From Bradyrhizobium centrolobii (lineage in GTDB: Bacteria > Pseudomonadota > Alphaproteobacteria > Rhizobiales > Xanthobacteraceae), in NCBI RefSeq assembly GCF_001641635.1, contig NZ_LUUB01000021.1, positions 1 through 34,034 on the forward strand: DNA of 34,034 nucleotides. The letters are read 5' to 3'. The position numbers and the translations under genes are program-made. The notes beneath the pieces were generated by a model. That model made no database searches and was not told the origin of the DNA. It saw only the letters and a program-made list of their open reading frames with translations. Positions 24,712-31,341 of the stretch are shown one piece after another (positions within the stretch are counted from its first letter, which is position 1; each line of letters starts with the position of its first letter).

Positions 24712-27069
24712 GTGAGCCGAGCAGCATTCCGGATCGGCTTGGTTGTCCAATGCGCGGTGATCTGCGCCCTGCTCGGATCCTGCAACACGGTGAGCGGCAT
24801 TGCCGACGCCGACACCAAGGATCCGGACGTTTTCGACAAAGTCCGCTCAATCGATCTCATGCCGCGCTATCCGAACCAGTTGCCGCAGCGCGAGCTCAGC
24901 ACGGGGCCCCGCGCCAAGAGCGCGGTCTACGCCGCAGTTCCCGGGGATGATGCGCCGCCGTCCACCTCGTCACAGCAGGCCGCTGTCAGCGGCGACCGGT
25001 TCGAGCTCAATTTCGACAATTCGCCAGTGGCTTCTGTCGCCAAGGTCGTGCTCGGCGACATCCTCAGCGTCGGCTACGTCATCGATCCGCGTGTCCAGGG
25101 CAATATCAGCCTCTCCTCGGGGCGGCCGATCCCGAAATCGGATGTCATCTTCGCGCTCGAAAACGCGCTTCGGATCGGCGGCGTCGCGCTGGTGCGCGAC
25201 GACACCGGCTACCGGCTGATGCCACAGGGCGACGCGGTCGGCGTCGGCGCGGCCGATGCCGCCGATCGCATGGCCCCCGGCTACGGCGTGACGGTGGTGC
25301 CGCTACAATATGTCTCGGCGCAGACCGTCATCAAGCTCGTCGACAGCTTTGCCACCCGGCCCGGCATGATCCGCGCCGATACCAATCGCAACCTGATCCT
25401 GATCCAGGGATCGGGCAGCGAACGCCGCAATGCGGTGGACCTCGTATTGAGCTTCGACGCGGACTTCATGAAGGGACAGTCGGTCGGCATCTTCCCCGTG
25501 CAGAACAGCAATCCGGGTCCGATCATCGCCGAGCTCGAGAAGATCGTGGACTCCGGCGAAGGCGGCATGACGCAGAACCTGATCAAGTTCCAGTCGATCG
25601 CCAGAATGAACGCAGTGCTCGCGGTGACGCGCAAGCCGGAGCTGCTGCAGCGTATCGAGACCTGGATCCGCCGCCTCGACACCACCAATACCGGCCGTTC
25701 CGCCGTCCATGTCTACCGCGTCAAGTTCGGCGATGCCCGCCAGATCGCGCGCGTTCTCAATGACGTCTTCGGTGCCGGCAACGCGGGCGGTTCGTCCTCG
25801 TCCCCGCTGGACAGCCCGAGCGGACAGGTCGCGCCTGGGTCGGGCCTTGCATCGAGCTCGAGCGGCGGCTCCGCGCTGAGCCGCCTGTCGGCTGCGCCCA
25901 ATCAATCGACCGGAGGGTTCGGATCGAGCGGACGAACGACAGGTGGCAGCGGCGGTGCGACGGATTCGTCTGCCGCCAGTCAGGCCACTTACGGCTCATC
26001 CTCCGGCACGCAAGGCGGCGGCAGCCTGTTCGATAGCTCCGCCACCGGGCAGAATTCGGGGCGGACCGGCGGCGCGGGCCCCAACGTGCTTGATGGCGTC
26101 CGCATCACGGCCGACACCGTCAACAATACGCTACTGATCTATGCGAGCCAGGAGCAGTACCGGATCATCGAGCAGACCATCAAGGAGATCGACCAGCCGC
26201 AGCTCCAGGTCGCCATCGACGCGACCATCGCCGAGGTGACCCTGACCGACGATCTCCAGTATGGCGTCCAATCGTACATCATGAGCCGCGACCTCGGTCT
26301 CAAGCCCGATACCGGCTCCGTCGGCTACAACGGCGCGAGCGCGCTGCTCAGCGCGGCGAGCGATGTCGCGCTCCAGCGCGCGATCCCGGGCTTCAACTTC
26401 CTCGTCGGCTCCGCCTCCACGCCGAGAGCAGTGCTCAACGCCTTGCATGCGATCACCGACGTCAAGGTCCTGTCGAATCCGTCCGTGGTCGTGATCGACA
26501 ACCAGATCGCGACCCTCCAGGTCGGCGACGAGATCCCGATCCAGACCGGCAGCGCGACCGTGCTGACCGGCAGCAACACCATCGCCAACACCACCGACTA
26601 TCGCAGCACCGGCATTATCCTGCGCGTGGTGCCGCGGATCAACGCCAACGGAAATGTCAGGCTCGACGTCGAGCAGGAAATCTCCAATCCCGTGGCCAGT
26701 TCCACCTCGTCAAGCTCGTCCTCCACGGCGACCAATACGCTGACGCCGACGGTGTCGACCCGCAAGGTGCGCAGTTCGGTGGCCGTCGCCAGCGGGCAGA
26801 CCGTGCTGCTGGCGGGCCTGATCAGCGACACCCAGAACAAGACCCGCTCCGGCATCCCGGGCCTCGATCAGATCCCCGGTCTCGGAGAGGTCGTGTTCGG
26901 ACAGACCGACAAGCAGATCAAGCGCACCGAGCTGATCATCTTCATCCGTCCGCAGATCATCCGTGACGGTGCGGACGCGCATTTCGTCGCCGAAGAGCTG
27001 CGGACCAAGCTGCGCGGCACCATCAACGCGATCGGACCGAAGCAAGGCGCGCCGTCAAGCTACCGCTGA
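24712..27069 (+). CDS. gspD: Type II secretion outer-membrane secretin GspD, lipoprotein type
   Basis: A 785-residue secretin that forms the outer-membrane gate. Translation begins at GTG. The signal sequence ends LLGSCNTVSG, a lipobox with Cys24; Asn follows, not the Asp inner-membrane retention signal. The N0-N1-N2-N3 domains follow (FDNSPVASVAKVVLGDILS; MTQNLIKFQSIARMNAVLAV). A Ser/Gly-rich insert lies at about residues 356-454, then the secretin core: IPGFNFLVGSA, VLSNPSVVVIDNQIA, VGDEIPIQTGS, SVAVASGQTVLLAGLISD and RTELIIFIRPQIIRDG. A self-acylated secretin could reach the outer membrane without a separate pilotin, consistent with none being found. It is followed after 30 nt by a Sel1-repeat gene. 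Confidence 0.97.
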   Translation: MSRAAFRIGLVVQCAVICALLGSCNTVSGIADADTKDPDVFDKVRSIDLMPRYPNQLPQRELSTGPRAKSAVYAAVPGDDAPPSTSSQQAAVSGDRFELNFDNSPVASVAKVVLGDILSVGYVIDPRVQGNISLSSGRPIPKSDVIFALENALRIGGVALVRDDTGYRLMPQGDAVGVGAADAADRMAPGYGVTVVPLQYVSAQTVIKLVDSFATRPGMIRADTNRNLILIQGSGSERRNAVDLVLSFDADFMKGQSVGIFPVQNSNPGPIIAELEKIVDSGEGGMTQNLIKFQSIARMNAVLAVTRKPELLQRIETWIRRLDTTNTGRSAVHVYRVKFGDARQIARVLNDVFGAGNAGGSSSSPLDSPSGQVAPGSGLASSSSGGSALSRLSAAPNQSTGGFGSSGRTTGGSGGATDSSAASQATYGSSSGTQGGGSLFDSSATGQNSGRTGGAGPNVLDGVRITADTVNNTLLIYASQEQYRIIEQTIKEIDQPQLQVAIDATIAEVTLTDDLQYGVQSYIMSRDLGLKPDTGSVGYNGASALLSAASDVALQRAIPGFNFLVGSASTPRAVLNALHAITDVKVLSNPSVVVIDNQIATLQVGDEIPIQTGSATVLTGSNTIANTTDYRSTGIILRVVPRINANGNVRLDVEQEISNPVASSTSSSSSSTATNTLTPTVSTRKVRSSVAVASGQTVLLAGLISDTQNKTRSGIPGLDQIPGLGEVVFGQTDKQIKRTELIIFIRPQIIRDGADAHFVAEELRTKLRGTINAIGPKQGAPSSYR

Positions 27070-27099
27070 CCCCATTCCAACCAGAGCCGGAGCGGATCC

Positions 27100-27591
27100 A
27101 TGATCAGGCCGAGTGCACTCCTCATCGCCACAACGATTCTGGGGATTGCCGCAATCGGTCCCGCCCGCGCGGACTCGCTCGGTGCAGGAAGCGGCGCCTT
27201 TACTCGCGGCGACTATAACGCCGCCGCACGCCTGCTGATGCCGCTGGCGGAGCGCGGAAATCCCCGCGCGCAGGCCATGGTCGGCTTCATGTACGCGACC
27301 GGCCAAGGACTTCCGCAGGCCTATGATGCCGCAAGCTACTGGTACAGGCTGGCGGCCGAACAAGGCGATACCACGGCGCAATACCTGCTCGGCCTCGCCT
27401 ACGACAAGGGCCAGGGCGTTCCGCAGGACGATGTCGCCGCCTACAAATGGCTCAACCTCGCGGCCGCGCGTGCACCAAAACGAACGCGCGAGAATTTCCT
27501 GCGCAATGCGGTGGCCTCGAAGATGAGCCGCGGCCAGATCGCAGCCGGACAATGGCACGCCCTGCGATGGCCCGAGGAGTCGCACTTCTAA
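27100..27591 (+). CDS. Small secreted Sel1-repeat (TPR-like) protein
   Basis: A 163-residue protein with a signal peptide (MIRPSALLIATTILGIAAIG, cleavage after ARA). It contains two clear Sel1-like repeats: AARLLMPLAERGNPRAQAMV followed by GFMYATGQGLPQ, and WYRLAAEQGDTTAQYLLGLA followed by YDKGQGVPQ. A third, partial repeat follows (AAYKWLNLAAARA). Such repeats form helical scaffolds for protein contacts. It is presumably periplasmic. It starts 30 nt after gspD with GGAGCGG as ribosome-binding site, so it belongs to the gspD operon and may help the secretin assemble or contact substrates. That role is inference; the family has no fixed function. The gene end is duplicated (see repeat entry). 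Confidence 0.88.
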   Translation: MIRPSALLIATTILGIAAIGPARADSLGAGSGAFTRGDYNAAARLLMPLAERGNPRAQAMVGFMYATGQGLPQAYDAASYWYRLAAEQGDTTAQYLLGLAYDKGQGVPQDDVAAYKWLNLAAARAPKRTRENFLRNAVASKMSRGQIAAGQWHALRWPEESHF

Positions 27592-27606
27592 TGTCGCACT
27601 TCTAAT
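27579..27606. repeat. 14-bp perfect tandem duplication across the Sel1-gene stop codon
   Basis: GTCGCACTTCTAAT occurs at 27579-27592 and again immediately at 27593-27606. The first copy includes the last sense codons and the TAA stop of the Sel1-repeat gene; the second is untranslated. It looks like a replication-slippage duplication and does not change the protein. Confidence 0.9.
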
Positions 27607-27633
27607 AAAGTCGCGAGTAGCGAAAGCCGGCGC

Positions 27634-28269
27634 TCACCAGCCGCCCGGCAGCGCGGCCTGAAGGAGCCAGCCGATCCAGATCGCCGGCGCGAAGAACAGT
27701 CCGAACGGCAGGCGGGTATTCGGCCCTAGCCTGTGACGCAGCACGTAACGGCGCAGCGCATAGGTCGCGAGCGCTGACAGCGCGGCAATCTCGATCGCGA
27801 TCGGCACGATCGACCAATCGAGCCAGATTCCGGCCACGGCGGCGAGCTTGACGTCGCCGAGGCCGATGCCACGCCGCCGACGCAGCCGAAGATAGGCGAG
27901 ATGCAGGCCGAGGAACGCTCCGGCAACGAGGGCGGCACGCAGCACGGCCTCCGCCATCGCGACGAGATCGCCCTGCCCCAGCACCGCCACATTGGCGATG
28001 CCGAGCATGACCCCGGCGACGTTGAGAGGATCGGGGATAAGGAATGACCTGGCATCTGTGATGGCGATCGCCAGCATGATCAGCGCCAGCCCGGCGCCTA
28101 GAACGCCCGCCGCCCCCGCGCCAACCATGACGCTGGCCATAACGGCCAGGATGCCGATCGCAGCGGCTGTGACCTTGAGGCCCATGCCGGGAGCGCCTTC
28201 GACATCGCCTTGGGAATTGGTTGGCGGCGGTGCGTCGGCAACCTGACCGGATACTGTCTGCCCGAACAT
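27634..28269 (-). CDS. gspO: Prepilin peptidase (A24 family), peptidase-only GspO
   Basis: An aspartic membrane peptidase that removes the leader from the pseudopilins. Several hydrophobic helices surround the two catalytic aspartates: the first in ITDARSFLIPD, the second in the GLGDVKLAA motif, matching the D...GxGD arrangement of A24 enzymes. The N-terminal cysteine-rich methyltransferase domain of classical PilD/GspO is absent, so this is a short form closer to CpaA. Who N-methylates the pseudopilins, if anyone, is not evident here. Start: ATG 28269 is chosen. A TTG at 28290 has GGAGAG touching it, with no spacing, and an ATG at 28185 directly before the first helix is also possible. It is convergent with the gspD operon and divergent from the BTLCP gene. 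Confidence 0.9.
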   Translation of the reverse strand: MFGQTVSGQVADAPPPTNSQGDVEGAPGMGLKVTAAAIGILAVMASVMVGAGAAGVLGAGLALIMLAIAITDARSFLIPDPLNVAGVMLGIANVAVLGQGDLVAMAEAVLRAALVAGAFLGLHLAYLRLRRRRGIGLGDVKLAAVAGIWLDWSIVPIAIEIAALSALATYALRRYVLRHRLGPNTRLPFGLFFAPAIWIGWLLQAALPGGW

Positions 28270-28516
28270 CACATCGGCCGCCGCTGTCAACTCTCCGTCC
28301 GGGTCCGCAATCGCGCACGGTCGCGTCCCGGCATCAGACTAGCACCGCGGAGCATATCAAGAATGTGACACGTCAACGATCTTAACGGAAATCACACCAT
28401 GGCCGCCGCCGGCACGACCGCGAGTGCAACGATCGATGCAATTTGAAGCAATTGCTTAGGCGGATCGCGAACTGTCTCTGCCAACCTCCTCCATCAAGGA
28501 AGTGTTGGGGGACGGC

Positions 28517-29170
28517 ATGAGCGGAATCTGCGCGGCGGGGCGGAGACTGAGTGCATGGGCAATGGCGGTAGCCGGCCTGTCCGCCGTCTGCCTGTCCAAC
28601 ATCCATCCGGCTCACGCCTTTCTGGCCCGCCCCGCTCTGTTCGCCGCAATCGGGGGCGCAACGAAGGCGCCTTCAGGCTGGCAGCAGTTCTGCGTCGAAA
28701 ATGCCGAGGAATGCCGGCCCGGCGCCGATCAAGCCCGGGACGTGGTGCTCACGCCCCAGCTGCTTCAGCAGCTCTACCAGATCAACAAATACGTCAACGA
28801 TCGCGTGACGTGGACCAGCGATCCCGAGCTCTACGGGAAGGCTGAACGCTGGACCTATCCGCTCGATCGGGGCGATTGCGAGGATATCGTCCTGCTCAAG
28901 CGCCGGCTGCTCGCCAAGGCGGGCTGGCCGCAGGGCTCGCTCCTGATCACGACGGTTGAGGAGCCCGGCGCGAACAAGGGGCGGCATGCCGTTCTGACCG
29001 TCCGTTCCGATCGCGGCGAGATGATCCTCGACAACCAGACGCCGGAAATCCTGTTCTGGTACGAAACGAATTACCGGTATCTGTCCCGGCAAAGTGCGAC
29101 GGACCCGAACGTCTGGGTCTCGTTCGATGCCGACCGGCCCAGCCCGGTCGCGGCCCCTGCGGACCGCTGA
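28517..29170 (+). CDS. Periplasmic transglutaminase-like cysteine protease (BTLCP, LapG-like)
   Basis: A 217-residue protein of the bacterial transglutaminase-like cysteine proteinase family (PF06035 type). It has a signal peptide ending HPAHA|FLARP. The catalytic triad is readable: Cys121 in LDRGDCEDIVLLKRRLL, His157 in GRHAVLTV and Asp172 in MILDNQTPEIL. The best-known member, LapG, clips large surface adhesins in the periplasm to release them from the cell and is held by LapD. No LapD-like gene is visible here. The ATG at 28517 follows GGGGGA at 28507-28512; GTG and TTG codons just upstream are weaker choices. It stands directly before two surface repeat-protein genes on the same strand, but with a separate AT-rich promoter gap between. 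Confidence 0.93.
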   Translation: MSGICAAGRRLSAWAMAVAGLSAVCLSNIHPAHAFLARPALFAAIGGATKAPSGWQQFCVENAEECRPGADQARDVVLTPQLLQQLYQINKYVNDRVTWTSDPELYGKAERWTYPLDRGDCEDIVLLKRRLLAKAGWPQGSLLITTVEEPGANKGRHAVLTVRSDRGEMILDNQTPEILFWYETNYRYLSRQSATDPNVWVSFDADRPSPVAAPADR

Positions 29171-29461
29171 TCCATTTTCTCTACCAAACTTTCTCAGGCT
29201 CACTCCGCCACAAGCAGTGGCCTGAGGCGCGGATCCCGGTCCAACAGCCGCCCCCCTCTCCGAATGTATGCCGTGTTGCGGCGCTGGTCGCGCGTGAGCC
29301 CCCGCCTTGCCCGACGTTTCGTCGCAGCCCCACAACGTAAACGTTACTATAACATTCGATACTAGATATGATATAAAATATATCATTCGCGACGGAATGA
29401 TTCTTATTTTGAATTGTACCTACATCGCGACCCATCCTTGCAGCTCTCGTTTGAGGCATCA
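29171..29461. promoter_or_regulatory. AT-rich promoter region of the first AIDA-like gene
   Basis: This gap contains a markedly AT-rich segment at about 29335-29425 between GC-rich flanks. AACGTAAACGTTAC at 29334-29347 contains nested short inverted repeats. A longer palindrome is listed separately. GAGG at 29453-29456 is the ribosome-binding site for the gene at 29462. The BTLCP gene ends at 29170 without an evident terminator. Confidence 0.5.
29368..29386. promoter_or_regulatory. Perfect palindrome ATGATATA-AAA-TATATCAT
   Basis: Eight-base arms are exact reverse complements around a 3-base AAA spacer. It sits about 75 bases before the start of the AIDA-like gene, where an operator or the promoter itself would be expected. 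A related ATATCA/TGATAT palindrome precedes the second repeat-protein gene at 31165-31177. Confidence 0.45.
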
Positions 29462-30850
29462 ATGACCACTGAATTGGTATTCAACGGCACGACCAACGTC
29501 TCTGCTCCCACGACCACGACCTATATCGTCGTCGCTTCCGGCACCCTCGACGTCGGCAGCGGCGGCGCGGTGTCCGGCGCGACGGCCGTCGGCCCCGGCA
29601 GCTTCATCGTGATCGAAGCCGGCGGCACGGCCAACGACTCCACGATCGTGGGCGGCACGCAATTCGACTACGGCACGGCAAACGGCGTCGTCATTTCCAA
29701 CGGCGGTGTTCAGCATGTCTATGGCGGCACGGCGAACAACGTTACGATCAGCGCGGGCGGCTACCAGGACGTCCTGAACGGCATCGTCAACGGATCGACG
29801 CTCGCCGGTTACCGGCAGATCCTGTCCGGCGGCGTGACCTACGCGACGATCATCGTCAGCGGCGGTGACGAGTTCGTCGCTGATGGCGGCACCACCAACG
29901 GGACGATCGTCACGTCCAAGGGGCTGCAATATATCGACGCAGGCGGCACGGCCAACGGCACCCAGATCAACAACGGTGGCTACCAGTACGTGCTCGGCAC
30001 CGGCAACGACACTGTCGTCTACGGCGGCGGCACCCAGGAAGTCGCAGGCACGACCTACAACACGACCATCAACAGCGGCGGCATTCAGCACGTCGTGCTC
30101 GACGGCACCGCGATCACGACGACCATCCAGGCCGGCGGCTTCCAGCAGGTCAACAGCGGCAGCGTGCAGGGCAGCCAGGTCAGCGGCAACCTTCAGGTCC
30201 TGGCCACCGGCACGTCGGTGGACACCGTGATCCTGGCCGGCGGCAACGAGTACATCGGCACCGGCGCTTCGGCGACGGGGACTACGGTCAACGCCGGCGG
30301 CCTGCAATATGTCGATGTCGGCGGCTCGGCGGCCTCCACCACGATCAACGGCGGATTCGTCTTCGTGGCGGGAACGGCATCCGGCACGACCGTCAACGGC
30401 GGCGAGTTCGACGTTGTCGGCTCGGCAAGCAACACGCACCTTGCGGCGGGCGCCGAATACGTCCTCGCCGGCGGCGCTCAGAACGGCGTCGATTTTGCCG
30501 GTTCGGCTGCGGCCCTCTACCTCGACAATCCCGCTGGCCTGACCGGCACGATCTCCAATTTCGAGGTCGGCGACGTCATCGATTTCCATAACCTCGCGGT
30601 GAGCTCGTTCACCTTCGACGGCGCGACGCTGACGCTGGCGACGAGCGGCGGTTCCCTCTCCTATCAGTTCTCCGGGGTCGAAGCCGGAACGGCGATGAAC
30701 GCGGCGTCCGACGGCCACGGCGGCACGACCGTGTCGCTGTCGCTGCTCTCGCAATTCTCAGCCAGCCTGGTGCCGGACGCGGGCGAAGGCGCGATCAACC
30801 CGCAGGGCACCGATCCCGAGAGCTCCTCGCTGATCCACGCCCAGAGCTGA
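29462..30850 (+). CDS. AIDA-like strand-loop-strand repeat surface protein
   Basis: A 462-residue protein rich in Gly, Thr, Ser, Asn and Val. Residues from about 20 to 340 are short strand-loop-strand units of roughly 18-22 residues (for example ISNGGVQHVYGGTANNVT and INAGGLQYVDVGGSAASTT style), as in AIDA-type passenger domains, expected to form a beta-solenoid. The C-terminal part (TGTISNFEVGDVIDFHNLAV onward) resembles the ends of type I-exported repeat proteins. There is no N-terminal signal peptide and no C-terminal autotransporter barrel, so export by an ABC (type I) exporter is likely. The start follows GAGG by 5 nt; an upstream in-frame ATG at 29414 lacks support. A perfect hairpin follows the gene. 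Likely role: adhesin or matrix protein, by family. Confidence 0.88.
   Translation: MTTELVFNGTTNVSAPTTTTYIVVASGTLDVGSGGAVSGATAVGPGSFIVIEAGGTANDSTIVGGTQFDYGTANGVVISNGGVQHVYGGTANNVTISAGGYQDVLNGIVNGSTLAGYRQILSGGVTYATIIVSGGDEFVADGGTTNGTIVTSKGLQYIDAGGTANGTQINNGGYQYVLGTGNDTVVYGGGTQEVAGTTYNTTINSGGIQHVVLDGTAITTTIQAGGFQQVNSGSVQGSQVSGNLQVLATGTSVDTVILAGGNEYIGTGASATGTTVNAGGLQYVDVGGSAASTTINGGFVFVAGTASGTTVNGGEFDVVGSASNTHLAAGAEYVLAGGAQNGVDFAGSAAALYLDNPAGLTGTISNFEVGDVIDFHNLAVSSFTFDGATLTLATSGGSLSYQFSGVEAGTAMNAASDGHGGTTVSLSLLSQFSASLVPDAGEGAINPQGTDPESSSLIHAQS
29711..30463 (+). repeat. Two copies of a 125-126 residue super-repeat in the first AIDA-like gene
   Basis: Within the strand-loop-strand region the order of unit variants repeats. 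The QHV unit at 29711 recurs at 30086 (375 nt). The YQDV/FQQV units at 29762 and 30140, the QILS/QVLA units at 29816 and 30194, the DEFV/NEYI units at 29867 and 30245 and the QYID/QYVD units at 29926 and 30304 all recur at 378 nt. The two copies therefore arose by duplication of a block of about six units rather than of single units. The neighbouring protein has the same block. Confidence 0.8.
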
Positions 30851-30864
30851 TCCACGACGACATC

Positions 30865-30894
30865 GCTGTACCGGGACAATCGTCCCGGTACAGC
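30865..30894 (+). terminator. 13-bp perfect hairpin after the AIDA-like gene
   Basis: GCTGTACCGGGAC (30865-30877) pairs completely with GTCCCGGTACAGC (30882-30894) around the loop AATC. It lies 15 bases after the stop codon, the usual place for an intrinsic terminator. No T-run follows, so it may instead stabilise the mRNA end or act with Rho. Confidence 0.65.
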
Positions 30895-31341
30895 ACCATC
30901 GGCCATCAGAGCCGCGCTCCGGCCGAAATCAACGGGCAGAAGCCCGCCCTCGCCCCATCAAGATCCAGACTTAGCAGCTCGCGTCACGACGCGCGGCGAT
31001 GCATTACCAATCTTTCGGCGGCAGCAGTTCGTTCCGACGTAGCGCGCGCCGTGAAGCGGCAGCGCCGATCGCGCGTGCGCACATATGAGGCAGATATCTT
31101 TGCGCGATCGTTACGTGCATTATATATAAATACATGCCATGATTGCAATCCATCGAACTACTTCATATCATTGATATAACATAATTCAGGGCAAAATGCC
31201 GCACAGCGTGCAAAAGTGTATCATAAAATATCATAAATAGATCGTTTAGAGCCCGTGCGGGTTTCGGCGCATGCCTCGCGGGCAGCGGTGGCAGCGTGGA
31301 ATCCTTCACGTCCTCTCCTTCAGCATCATTTGAGGTATGTT
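30895..31341. promoter_or_regulatory. Long AT-rich leader region of the large adhesin gene
   Basis: About 450 bases without a gene. Positions 30895-31085 are GC-rich and featureless by eye. Positions 31100-31245 are very AT-rich, with a TATATATAAATA run, the palindrome ATATCATTGATAT and two TATCATAAA repeats (separate entries). GAGG at 31332-31335, 6 nt before the ATG at 31342, is the ribosome-binding site. The roughly 100 bases between the AT-rich block and the start could form a long untranslated leader. Confidence 0.5.
31165..31237. promoter_or_regulatory. ATATCA palindrome and TATCATAAA direct repeats
   Basis: ATATCATTGATAT at 31165-31177 is a perfect palindrome with a single central base. 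TATCATAAA occurs at 31219-31227 and 31229-31237, a 10-base spacing, about one DNA helical turn, so a protein could contact both on one face. Sites sharing ATATCA/TGATAT also occur in other gaps of this window. Confidence 0.4.

Noticed and set aside
29600..30480. Regular DNA repeats that might suggest a CRISPR array or minisatellite
   Set aside because: The repeats are in frame, imperfect at DNA level and encode conserved GG/QHV/QYV strand-loop-strand units; there are no unique spacers between identical repeats.
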